Source: Guyanagaster necrorhizus
Lineage: Eukaryota; Basidiomycota; Agaricomycetes; Agaricales; Physalacriaceae
Assembly: GCF_019112545.1 (NCBI RefSeq)
Contig: NW_025064884.1
Coordinates: 310,001 to 374,000 of the forward strand
Direction of reading: 5' to 3'
DNA length: 64,000 nt
Shown: piece by piece, positions 1 through 12,148 of the stretch
Layout of the letters: the number at the start of each line of letters is the position of its first letter
How positions within the stretch are numbered: position 1 is the first letter of the stretch
The notes under the pieces: generated by a model
Seen by the model: the letters and a program-made list of their open reading frames with translations, nothing else
The model's database searches: none
Told to the model about the DNA's origin: nothing
Program-made: the position numbers and the translations under genes

Positions 1-2405
1 TGATGTCATGAAGTGTAAATGTCTGGCTATATGCTGGCTAAATACCACTCCCGTTTCCGACGTCAAAGAGTCGCCAGGGATATCTCCAGAGGTATACTAG
101 CCTCCACTGGCATCCCGTGTTCCTGGACCACCTGATAAAAGTGGGAAGGAATTCCCGCAAAGTAGCAGCGATCCTTGCATAGACAGGGTGGCATACTCTC
201 GACAGACACATGATAGTCAGTAACCTATTTGGGAGCGAATTTAGCACCAACTAGTGACGGTACCGCTCCCGAATCTATCTATGGATGCCTATCAACGTGC
301 CAACAGCAAACGGTTTCTGTTTGCTCGTACCACATCTCAGAGGGAACGGAATTGACCATCAGAAAATGGATATGTTGTGCTCTCCTCTGAATCCCTAACC
401 TTCCCGGCCAACTGTTCACCATATTTACGGGCGTATACTCACGGACACCAAGTCCCGCTTACTGGAATAGCGAAAACCGCACTGTTTCACTCTTCCAAAA
501 TTGACGTACACCTGACTTTTGGGTCGTCGAAACTCTATCATATTCGGACCGAAGTTCAGACTGATTTCGTACTGTATAGTTGGTTGGCTATTGAGATAAG
601 CTGAGAAGGAGGTATATTTACGTGAGGGGTTTCATGCCGAGAAGAAGGTGTGGTTCTTCGTTTATGTGGATGCATCCCAATCTTCCACGCCGAGGCACCA
701 ATTATCGCCACCGTTTAATGGTAACAGTTGACCATGATCAGGAGGACGCATAGTTTGGAATCTCTCTGTTGGACAGCTATATTCGCTATGGCACACGTAC
801 TCCGCTTCGCAATGTTTCTCGGTAACTCCAGATGTGACGTTAAGTGTCCTCGAGATGCGATACGAGGACCAAACTACTCCCCTTACGGAAAACCTTTGTC
901 TTCCCTTGGCATAACAAGTAGGTAAACACATAGGCATAATTCAATTATTTCAGACTTCTGAGACCATCCGATGCATAGTATTCTACGCGTACAAACAATC
1001 CTTCAAAGCTGATTGATGACGGCACAATGACGATTGACATGTCATTTAGTGCTTGCATTCGGTGCATTTGCAGTCGCCGGAAGCGCAAGAGCAACTACGG
1101 GATAGGGTTAATGGTGAGCAGCGGTAGCGACGGGGGTTACTCACGCAGTGCAAGCGCACGAGGAGGTCGCGCAGGTCTGAGAGACGGGAACTTGAGTGGT
1201 CTACGCAAAAGATGGGCTCTAGTCAGCGATGAAGGAAGGGAGTATGGGAAAGGAGGACGCACAGTGTACATGCTTTCTTTGATTTAGATTTACTAGGTGT
1301 ATTTCCTGGTGAAGAATTAATCTCACCACCGCCCTCCTTATATACGAATTTCTGGGGTTCCTCTGAGACGTCATGGGCCGTGCATCAAGTGGGGCACATG
1401 TCCAGACGCAGCCCGGGCATGGAGTAACGCAGTTGGGCAAAGGCTTAGGCTTATCCATCGATTATGGAACGCAATTCAAAAGATATGGATCTTTCCGAAG
1501 GTCCAACTGCGGATAAGACGTATGTTTAAAGTTAAGGATGGGAAAATTTGTGATAGAACTTCGCCCGGATCTCCTGAGAGCCCACGTTCGGTGCTATGCT
1601 GCCTGTCTGAGAAACGCTTTGGTACTAGTGAGGGAGGAAGGGGGGTTACCGAGGCGCTACGGTGGAGCGTGCTAAGCGGAATTGGGAACATAAGGCGAGG
1701 TACCATCCAGAAACTCAGTGATACATGAATTCGAAAACCGATACGGGTGATCTTTGAGGAAAGAGGGAAAGATTCGTATTTCTATGGAATCGGTACCGCG
1801 CGGCGCTCTAGCGGAGTTGGTAATTGAGCTCGAGATGATCAGCCTAGTCGACTTGAAACAGTAATAACGGGGTTCTCAGAGGACGAGGTTCCTCTATGAC
1901 ATATGGGAACAGCGCGGGTGATTTTATCAAAAAGGAACGGATAGAAAAATACACCTTTTGAGGACAGCAGAGCCGGTACCGCAAGCATATAATATTCCAG
2001 GCCTTGGGCTGGACGTCCTGCTTAGAAATGTGCGGTTCTGGATTTCCATGCCCCAACGTCGTTGAGCAGAGAACGCCACCGGGCCAACTGCAGCGAGGAC
2101 TTGTAAGGTGGAAGATTGGGACAAGAAAAAGGCGAGGTATACGACGTAAGATGTTGGAATCAGGGGCCCTTTTATGTCCTGTTCTGATGCTATGACTGAG
2201 CAGGTACTTACAAGTAACTGGTGAGTACAGCGTGGGAAAGTTGAACGAAATGGCGGCATCAAAGCGGCACGGCAGTGGGCGGGCATCTATATCGCTCACC
2301 AAGTTTAACATATTACAATTAGCTACAAGATGGTGCAATACATTTACGGTGTAATAAATCACTCATATGACAAGGAAAAATCAATAGGAAGAAAATCGGG
2401 CCCCA
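1..2405. other. Region without a recognisable gene
   Basis: No frame here gives a protein I recognise, and the open frames are short, overlap on both strands and lack linked splice signals. The longest is a 172-codon frame on the minus strand (1844-2362) with ordinary amino-acid composition but no motif. I found no tRNA, no direct terminal repeats and no clear transposase or reverse-transcriptase motif by eye. It may be intergenic, or hold an old element too decayed to read. Its right end is the 3' side of MED12. Confidence 0.5.
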
Positions 2406-5400
2406 TCAACGTTTCCGCGCCTTTGGTTTCGGCTTGGACTTTGTAGAACTGGAGCTGCCGCCCTTGGAAGGGCCATCAACGATGATAACCTCATCATCGC
2501 TCGTTGCTCCTTTCCGCTTAACCCCCTTCCGTATAGTTGAAGACGCCACACTATCAACATCAATGATCTCAACGCTCCCGCTCCTCGTCGAGTTCGTAGA
2601 TCGGTGCAAAGATGAACGGGCAGGGCTTTTCCCGATACGCGACGAAGAAGCACCTGGAGACGCTCCCCGGGATCCCAGTTCCTGACCCCCGCCCATGCCC
2701 GTCTTGCAACCCCCAGACAATGCCACTCCCACCTCCTCGACCGCCAGCCTCGTCTCCCGCCAGTCACGCTTGAACACATTATCAGCTGATAAACCATCTT
2801 CAAACATTCTCATGTTCGCTTCTATCCTCTCGTCATCATCTTTGGTTGTGATGATCCCCTCACCTGTCATTCGCGCCCCAAAGCTATCCAAAGAGATCGA
2901 GCCGGAGTTCTTTACTTGATACTTTATTCTATCGTTGCCTTCGCGGAATCGCTCCTCCGGAACGGACGGCTCTCCAAGGTTCTCTATCCATTCCCATGGT
3001 CGATTTACCACAGGAGCGTCCTGTACATGTTTGCCCGATGGGTCTCGATGACAGGACGCTAAATCCGCAACGGAAGAGACGGCAGGAACATGGGGTGATA
3101 ATGAACGTAGTTGCGTGAGATAATGAAACGGTATATCTGGTGCAAAGTCAGAAGGGGTGATCTCTGGATAATTAATGAATGGGTCAAAAGCATTCATTTT
3201 CGTCAAAGTAGGCGCTTCTGCAAAGTTATGTATATGTTAATGGAAACAAGATACAATTGGGGTGGAAGCGATGCATACCATCGATAAGATAATATAGAGT
3301 ATCGAGAAGAAGTGGGTAGGTTATGGGGTCGAAGTTTTTTCCTGAGGCAAACAGCTATGACGTAAAGGTTCAGTTACGTTGTTATGAGTGTCACAGAAGT
3401 AGGAAGCGTACCAGGGTAAGCCGATACAGACTTGTGCACAATTTGCGACTTGACTCCGTGGTGCTTGCCGTCCATGCACCTTCGAAGCTCAAGTCAAACT
3501 GCAGGAACCTCGCCAAAAGAACCACCTCTTGTGTAAAGTCCGTCTGATCAACAGTCATTGCATCCGGATTATGAGTCGCTTCTTCGATGCTAGCAAACTT
3601 GCTACAGAGGGTCGAAAAGAACATATCCTGGACATCGGAATCAAGAACAGGAAGATGAGCGGACTCTTGCCGCAGAGGCTCCGCAACGTAGATCAAGATC
3701 CTGAACGACTCCCCAGCACGAGCCAGAGAAGTGCCCGTGTCTGAGGATGGATCACGAAGGACATCGGTCAAAAATCGTAAGCCGTTGTTGATTATCTTTC
3801 CCGCCACCGCAGAACCTACGCCTTGTGTCATTTCAGTAACGAAACAAGCTTCATCAGACGAAAGTGTGTGGTCGAAGATAACGGAAGTCAATTTGTCCAG
3901 CGTCATACAAGCCGTGTCATAGGCGTGTGATTCTTTGTTGATAGAACGTTCCATCTGCTTAAGGAAAAACTGCAGTTGAATCGTAGTGGCGGATATCATC
4001 CAAGGGCTTAAAAATGAAGATTTTTCGGGCCAACTGGATATTTCAATGTCTACAGAATCTTGCATGCATCAGAGATGTTCTAGACGAAGGAGCAAAATCC
4101 ATACCTTCATCTGGGGCCTCAGAAAAGATCATGCGTAGAGCAGCCATAGTCCGGTCACCTACTTCTGGACTCGTGTTCTCCTTAAGCCGCATAGCTTGTT
4201 CAAACGCCTCCCGGAGAGCGTCTAAATTGCGAAAGGTGCCCTGTCGAAAGTTGTCATCTTCATAGAGCGAGTGCCGTATGACTTTCAGCTCTATACGTAG
4301 ATGTTCTGGGATCTTTTCGTTGTTCTCTAAGGATACCAGAACAGGGATATTCGACACCAAAACAGGAAAATGCGGCTCGCAGTAGACATCTTGTTTTCTG
4401 GTTTGTAGCCGCTGAACGTCGAAAAGATCACATGGTGGCATGATTCCAGAACTACCCTCACCACGAAGCAACAGCCCTTGAACGAGGTTGTTAGCAGCGG
4501 CGAGAAAAACCTCCATCTGTTGCGGTGGCAATTCCACAGACGATGAGGCGCATTGCCACGCAGGATATACAAGGCCAGTCATGATTGTTGTGGTCTTTAG
4601 AGCGCCATGAACCACCAAGCAGAGTAAAAGGAGGGTGACGATATCCCAAACGTCGGCAGTCAGATTTATGACCTCGCTTTTACCCGGTCCTAGGAACCAT
4701 CCGAGGACGTGATCATCAAGACCGGTAGGAAGAAGGTGATCTACATGGCGGAGAAATGTTGCATATCGTAAGGCACAGCCCCTTCTACCCTCGGTATCTG
4801 GGGCCATGAAAGGAATTTGTCGAAGACTGGCAATGGTATTGTCCCAAACTTTCCATGCCCAATCAAATGACATACGATACTTTATCCATAGGCCGTTAGC
4901 GAGAGTGGAAGGGGCATCTTCCTCATAGTCGCCTGCAAGTAAAAGTATCTCGGGCAAGACACTGGGAACTGGTTCGGGATGGCCTACAATGACAGGTTGA
5001 AGCGTCTGATGAGCCATGAGTATCCTACTAGCGATTATCACATTCATCCTTGCTCACCATTGAATAGTAGGAGATTTCTGCATTGAGTTGATCTCGCGCC
5101 TGGACCGAGAGAAATCGATTGTCATCAAGTTCTTTCAGAAGAACGAGTAGAACACGCGTCTGCATGCCTTTACTTTTCCAGATCTGATGGGCGGTCTGTA
5201 GACTCGTCACTATTGATCCGACGACATCCATGCATGACCAGAGTGTATGAAAACGGCGGAGTGTGTCGATCGCTGTATTTAGGCTATCGGTGGTGGATGC
5301 GTGCTCCAGCAAACAAAGGGTGAGCTACATCAATAGCCATAAGCATGAACCTGTGTCCAAAACTAATTTTTGCGTACATTCAAGATTGAACGGAAACACT

Positions 5401-7947
5401 TCGTCTCAGCCATGAGTTCCACAGCAAGGCAGTATGATTTCAGCATATTATCAATCTCAGATGAACTATAGAAAGCTCGTCGTCGTCCGACTATCAAGCC
5501 AAAATACATTCAGCTCACCTCGAAATGTTTTTCTCCAAAATCGGTAAGAGCCACAGTTTCAATGTACGTACCTGCTCGTAGAGGGGTGAAGAGACGAACG
5601 TCTGGCAACACCGAAAGAGATCGTTGGGAGACTTTAACAAAGTTTCGGAGCCACCTAAAAAGAATGAACATCTAGTAGGGAGGAAAAGAAGATAAACGTA
5701 CATTCAAACAGCTGTGGCATCACTGCTCTAATTTCCTGTCGCATTTGCCGTTCTGTGACTTCCTCGGGTGTGTCTCTCGCACGGACACCATATAAAGTGA
5801 CCTTTCTTTGGTTCAGTTGCGAAGGTTCCGACAGTGAGATCCAGCGAAGAAAAAGACGGTGCCGCGATTCTACAGCCTGGAATTCGTTAGTTTGCATCGT
5901 CTCGGCTAACGCTGGGGCTTACATCTTTGAAAGACAACCCCTCTTCTCCACGGGCAATAAGACGTTGTATGTAGCTTCCATAAGAAAACAATTCACGTTG
6001 TATGAGTTTACCGAATAACAGAGCAACAGCACGAATATTCTTCGGGTCTCCAGCCACCTCTGACGAATCAAGCCAGCTGAACAGTTGATCTTGTATAAAT
6101 TCATCTGGTGATCGGTCCTCCCGTCGCAAGGCTCGCTCGCCAGCACGCTGACGCCAGTTTCGGATTAAAGTGACTGCAGCAAAGGGTCTATGATCGCCAA
6201 ACTGAAGAGGTGTAACGCTCCATGTTAGCAACATGTCTAGCTTGTGCTTTGGATCGTCCAGAACGCTATCCGAAAAGAAAGATATTGAATTAATATCCAT
6301 TGTCCTTGATATCGAATTGAGAAGCTATAGATATATCAAAACGAGAGTACACCATCATTCTAAACGCGTACCTTGATGTCTAGTACCGATGAGCCAAGAC
6401 GATCCGACGCAAGTGGAGGTAGATTGTAGAAAAGCATGGCTTCATTGCGCCGTTGAATATCGGAAACATGCCTTATTAAGACCTGCTGGATCTCGTTTGG
6501 ATTTTGACCATCCAAGGTTTGATCCATTATGTTTTCTGTCAAAACGGTGTTCAAAAGGCCAGAATGTGTGGCCCACGTCCTCGGGCTGACAAAAGCATCA
6601 GGTAAGGCTAGACAAAAACGCTAGACGACTCGGTTAAAGAAAAGAGAAAAGAGGTTTGTTTGACAGAAACAAAGAGCTAACCTGAAGTATAGCTTTCAGC
6701 AGGCCCTCAGTGTCAACCAAGAACTCCCTCGAAGAGGAGGATCCAATCTAAAAAAAAGCAATCAAACCTATATCCACGAAGCCAACAGGATGTTTCACTA
6801 CTTCAGATAACTTTGAGATACAAGCTTCCACAAACGGTCGGCTTAAAGGTCGACTGCTCATCATCCCTTCAAGGTACTCATCTGCTATGCGTGCTATGAA
6901 GCCCGCTTGGGCTAAGTTACAGATTCCCATCTGGTGAACAACCCAAACAAGAAACGTGCGTCGATCCACTAATCCTTCCTTATAAAAAGCTCGTAAAAGC
7001 TTGAGACAGTAAGTGAACCGAGAAATCCAGCGATCTCGGGTAGCTGTGTCCGCCAAAACACCTTTGAACGTTTGTTTAATATTCATTCCAGGGCGTGGTG
7101 CACTGGGGAGGGCGATGTCAGCCAGTTGTTTCTTCATGTAACCTGTTACAACGCCTGCCCATTCCACGCTGTATTGGGTAGGATTATATGATGGCCTATT
7201 TCGAAGACCCGCCTATGATGACGGGTAAGTCAACAACTAACTGGTAGAAGTCCACAACTCACTGTTTCGTTGGCTCCAAACACGCGTAAAAACCACACCG
7301 CTCGAGGTATAGCTACGTTGTTGGAATGGAGAAGGTCGAGCAAGTCATGACCTTTGGCCCCATGGGGAACACTTTTCCCTAGCTTATTGAGAGGAACGTC
7401 CGGATTTGCGAGGTCAGCGAACCAGGCTTGACGTTTAGTGTCATTTAAAGTCACCCGAGAAGGAACACGAAAGGTGGAGAGACTGTCACAGTGAAACTGA
7501 AGCATTGTAAAATGACAACAGTATCTTACTCACGGGATAGATGGTATTTGATGCAATCGTCTAGAAAACACCTCATTCATTAACTCTTCCAGCTTGGAGA
7601 TGGTATCCTGTCCATGCAAACTCTCTGTAACGGTGCTTTGAGCGCTGTATGTTTCTATCTTGAGGGCCGTGAGAGATGCGACGCTACTACCGTATTTCCA
7701 ACACCCACCTGCACACTGGGTAGAAGGACGAAGCCATTTTTGATATTTGACTCCGAGAGAATATCTTCCTCCTGCCCTGAATGAGGAGGGTAGAAGCCAG
7801 GATATCCTTTGAGCACGTATCAGAAAGAAATGTCAGTAAATCTGGATAAAAATGCGCACCAAGATCTCCTGCACTATGAGCCTTTGGAAGCCATGCTGGT
7901 GGTTGTGACTTGAAAAGCGGTATCGAACTCTGCTCATGACCTCTCAT
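2406..7947 (-). CDS. MED12: Mediator complex subunit 12 (Med12/Srb8), multi-exon
   Basis: MED12 is a subunit of the CDK8 kinase module that controls how Mediator meets RNA polymerase II in the nucleus. The first exon encodes PPAWLPKAHSAGDLG. Removing the intron 7807-7859 restores DLGYPGFYPPHSGQEED, the Med12 N-terminal signature. The exon at 7230-7505 carries VTLNDTKRQAWFADLANP, a PHGAKG stretch and IPRAVWFLRVFGANE, the core of the Med12 domain. The exon near 6750-7190 holds the following helical region (EWAGVVTGYMKKQL). The 5028-5312 exon has RRFHTLWSCMDVVGSI. The last exon (2406-3206) has NRPWEWIENLG and SISLDSFGARMTGEG, typical of fungal Med12 C-termini, then a basic low-complexity tail. 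At least eight short introns. The start at 7947 is the only ATG before the conserved motif. The start of divergent DAD2 is 172 bp away. Family assignment is firm; inner exon limits are approximate. Confidence 0.9.
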
Positions 7948-8119
7948 CGAAACTATGTTCTGCGAGCAGCAAAGTGCTCGTCGCCATTCAACGTGATAAA
8001 GGATGCAGCATGGGTCAGCAAAGCAGAGGACCTGGATTGTGCAATGACGATACAGGCAAGTGCCGACGGCTTATTTAACTGCACGGGCCAGATTCGGCTG
8101 TTCTCTTACATCCATAACT

Positions 8120-8591
8120 ATGCGGCAGTCCGTCGCTCCCAATCGTTTTTCTCAGACAAACTCTGCTGCAGCAACTGCCAAACTCCTCGAGAAAAAGAAA
8201 GAGTTCGATGCAGTCCATGCTCTTACTCGAGCCAGCGCATTATATCTTGAACGCATAGAGGGATTATCGACGGATTTTGACACCATGGCGGATGCGGGAC
8301 AGGGTTCGCAAAGACTGCTATTTGTTCAAACCGCTCCTTATGCTCACTGTAGTATTCGGTGAGGTCCTGGTGCAATGGCCCAAAATGTTCCAAATATTGA
8401 ATCTTTTCCGTAAGTCTGTCAGTCACACGCCAGGTCTTTGGCTCATATTTTGTGTATCAGTGGCGTCTCGCGCGGAGAAAGGCAACGAGCAAGCTCAAAG
8501 CAGCAGCAATAGCAAGGAAATGCTAGTTCGGATACCCATTGAAGAATTACAACAAATGGAATCAACAGAGAAAGGATATACATCCGCATAA
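8120..8591 (+). CDS. DAD2: DASH complex subunit Dad2
   Basis: Dad2 is a small coiled-coil subunit of the DASH/Dam1 ring that couples kinetochores to spindle microtubules. Three exons (8120-8303, 8353-8409, 8461-8591) join in frame to 123 residues. Exon 1 starts MRQSVAPNRFSQ and runs into AKLLEKKKEFDAVHAL and YLERIEGLSTDFDTMADAGQ. The junction restores VFGEVLVQWPKMFQILNLF, the second conserved helix of Dad2. The C-terminus has VRIPIEELQ. Length and helix order fit the family. The 5' frame stays open above the ATG, but 8120 is the start giving the usual Dad2 N-terminus. It is divergent from MED12 and convergent with SCY1, whose stop lies 79 bases beyond. Confidence 0.88.
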
Positions 8592-8669
8592 AGACGAGTG
8601 AATAAAATATATTCGCTTGACGCCAATATTTTGAAATATCTGAATGTGCGTTTAATGTAGGTGTAAAGA

Positions 8670-11600
8670 TCACGACTTGTTCGCGTTCTTTTTCTGCTCC
8701 TTCAGCATAGCAATGCGCTGGAAACTCATCGTTAGGAAATGCGACAGTGATGCGAAGAACATGTTCTGACCTGCTTCCTTTCCTCTTTCCGTCGGGCCAT
8801 TTCTGCTGCCCGTTCCTCCTTGGTCAGGGAGGCGATTGCTAGAGGACTTCTATTCCAGTCATCTGCTGGTGATGATGCTGCTGTGTTTGACCGATGGACT
8901 GGCGATAGATTATTTGTCTGTTTAACTGCTGGTGACCGAGAACGAGATGTCTGGGGTTTAGTGTCATGGGAGGCTACATATGATACACTTAGGGTTAACC
9001 GCTGACGGAAACCAAACGTACGCATGATACGCACGGTATGGATTGCCGTTGACGCTGAGTCCGAGACCTGAAGCTGAAGGTCGAACTGGTTTAGGCTGAA
9101 CAACTTCGGGGGTTGGAGCAGTTTCAAAGGCACCTAATCCGTACATTAGTGACTGAACTGGATCATGGGACGATGGCGATCTCACTCCAGTCATCATAGT
9201 CTGCATTCACATCGATCAAATCGTCATTACCCCAAGGATTGGAATCTAGATGCCCCTTTTCAGCATCGACCTCTTCAGCAAGCTGGTCTACGAGGGCTGC
9301 AGTGCCAGCGCTAGAAGACTTGGTGGCACTGAGTTGAAGCCCCTTGCTTTTTGATGAAGTCGACCTGATGGGTTGATTAAAGGTAGCAACAGCAGGAGAT
9401 GACACAGTGGAATTGGTAGCAGACATCGAGGTGACGAAAAGCCCGGGACGAAGATTGCCTATACGACTGTCTTCAGTGACCGGTACAGAGGTCGGCCGAT
9501 CGATTCCTGTGTCTCCAATTACACTCTGCATGTCTGCAGCAGCAAGCTGGGAGGGGCTAAGCTGTTGATATTCAAAGAAAGTATACCACGCACTCTTTTG
9601 CCTAGCGATGACACGGCCCATCCAGCCAATGCACCAGCGGCCCCAGCTGCTGAGTTTACCAACGTTGTTTCAACAGATGCAGGAGCGCTACTATTACTGA
9701 CTCTATCTCCTGGGTCAGATAGAATCGTTTCGGGCTGTTGTCTGTCAGCGAAGAACATTACGCAACTGGGTAACTGACCATTGTCGCCGCATGAGTCTCC
9801 AGCTTTTTGACGAAAATCTCCATCGCCTTAAAAGCTTGATCTCGTACCAGTCTACCGCGTACATTAGCATGGACGAACCTGATGTAGTGATCCTGCCAAC
9901 TTACTTTTCTTTATCTAACATTGCAGGAGACATATTCGGAATGACTTTGGTAGCTAAATCCTCAATGTCAAAACAGTCTATCGTTGCCATAAAGGCCATG
10001 AGTCCAGCGACTCTTGCATGCACAAAAGAATCCTTGAGAGCGCGTGTGAAAGCCGGCACAAGAACCTTTCGCTTCGTGTTGTACCCCAATGTTGGACCAA
10101 GACGTCCAATGAGGATGCAAGTGTTTGTCCGTATCGAAGGTTCTGTATCGGTTTGCATTCTTGCGAGATGCCGTAGAAGATCATTATTCAAAACGCGGTC
10201 ACTAAGCTATAACAAATTAGATTGCGTGCCAGTAGATCACGGATCACAACGTACTTTGGGAGCCAGAAGGATGATAGACTTGACTGTAGCTTCTCGGATT
10301 ACGGCGACTGTATCAGAAAACCCAGTTTGCTAGCTCCGAGTTAGTCCTTTCTGACGACTTCACTGTATAATATATGTGCCTTACTAGGTGGGGAAATATT
10401 TTACTGTCGACTGTCTTTTTGTCCAGCTTCTCGACATATTCCGGAAGGTGATCCAATAATGCCATCCTTGTTCCACGATCGGGACTGGTAAATAACTTGA
10501 CTAGAGGGATGAGTACCAGCGTTGGATAGTCATCTGGAGACACATTCTTGCTGAATTTGAGCACAAGCGGCAGAATGGTGGCGGCAGATGCCCCACCAAA
10601 TTCCAGGGCCGAGACTAGGGAAGGCAGTATTCGATGCGTGGCGAATTCTGGAGGAAATGAAGACGACGATTCATTCAAATTTCTGGAATTTTTGAGCACG
10701 AGATCCCGATGGTCGTGTAAATAATTCACCTTAGAAGAGATGCCTTCTGGGCCTCACTGCCTAGAGCAAAATTGTCAAGTTCTCCGCAAACTCTGACAAG
10801 CCGATTGGTCATAAAGAAGCCTGAATCTACCATGCCAGTGTCAAGAAATCGTTTCGATGTCCATCGGGCTTTGCTGTTCGGATTTAATAGGTTTTTAAGA
10901 AGAGGAAACACGGCTGCTGGAATAGCGCCTCGAGATGCAGCAGTCGGAGGAGGATGGGGCGGGTTTGAAGTGGCGGGTGGATGATGTGCAGGGTTAAAGA
11001 CAGCGTTGACAAGCAAACCAAGGGCATAGGCGTCTGCGGCATTCCCTCTCATCTAGACATTAGCTTCGCGGCGGAGGCAACACAACGGATTAATATTTAC
11101 TGTTTCAGGGCTGACCATCCGCTCTTCTTGACTTCTGGCGGTGCCCAGACCATGGCATCTGGCAGCAATCCACCCATTGTCTGCACATAAATCTAAGACA
11201 TAACTCCAAAAAATGGTTTAAAATCGTACATAGAGCACAGCGGCATCATCGTTCGGATTGCTCAAGACTTCTAGACCGCCCAGTTTCCACTCTCCGGAAG
11301 GAGAGATAAAGACGGAAGATATCCTCACATTGCCATGTGTAGAGGAACACGAGTCGTTGAGAAACGCCAAGGCGACCTATCAAAGTAGAATCATTGCTAC
11401 TTAAAAGAACTAATGGAACATACTGAGATTCGATGAAGACCCCACAACAGCCAATCCTCCTTCTGTTGCTGATCCTTAGTCGACCAAGATTGTAGTACCA
11501 TTTGTAGTGGTCTGACACGTTCGGTCATGATGTACGTTGTCGAATCTGATTCTGCAGCGTCGAGATACTTGAGCACATCGGGATGGCGAGTGGTCCTTAG

Positions 11601-11874
11601 CTTCCTCAGCGCATTCTTGGCAAGAGGCTCCAGGTTTTTCTTCTGAGAAAAGTCGTATTCAAAGACGGATACAGGACTACTATCATCCTACAAAATAAGA
11701 AAGGAGACTAAGCACACTCTAAGTAACACTACACACCCGCTTAGTACCTTCGTATAACGTGCAAATACCATCTAACGATGTCACTTTCGGCCCCAAGGAG
11801 AAGGGCAGATTAAGCCCAGACTTTTGAACCAAAGTAGAGACGGCGGCAGATCCGAGAGTACGGAGGTAATCCAT
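8670..11874 (-). CDS. SCY1: SCY1-like pseudokinase (SCYL1 family)
   Basis: SCY1/SCYL1 proteins have an N-terminal kinase-like domain, usually inactive, then HEAT repeats, and act in COPI/Golgi trafficking and tRNA export. The start at 11874 gives MDYLRTLGSAAVSTLVQKSG, the family N-terminus. The following exons read through the pseudokinase lobe, including MRGNAADAYALGLLVNAVF near 11050. HEAT-type repeats follow at 9901-10729 (SIRTNTCILIGRLGPTLG, PEYVEKLDKKTVDSKIFPHL). A Ser/Thr-rich linker lies at 9163-9620. The C-terminal coiled coil is EERAAEMARRKEERKQ, and a last small exon adds RIAMLKEQKKNANKS before the stop. This is the full expected layout. The start of divergent MED14 is 274 bp away. 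Most exon limits are approximate. Confidence 0.88.
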
Positions 11875-12148
11875 CCTCCTCTATGTTGGAGGTACCACGA
11901 TGGACAGTGATGAAGTCTTGATCAATGAACAGGGAGGGTGGAGAACCCGTTCAGGGACAAAAAAGGCAGCAGCCAAAATCGGCCAAGTCCGAGTCTTGGC
12001 GACCACATGGCCGTCATATTACTCCTGGTCTTTCCATTTTTCCCCTCGAACGTCGTCCACCCAAGACCTACCGGCACTGGAGTGTTGCATAGTTCATGAA
12101 GCGGCTTCATAGCGACCGATAGACGACCTGGTACGGCCACCACCTCTC

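Noticed and set aside
1844..2362. 172-codon open frame on the minus strand
   Set aside because: No family pattern, no linked exons and other frames are open at the same place; not enough to call a gene.
8060..8119. Upstream start for Dad2 giving 20 more residues
   Set aside because: The frame is open, but the extra residues do not fit the family, while MRQSVAPN at 8120 does.
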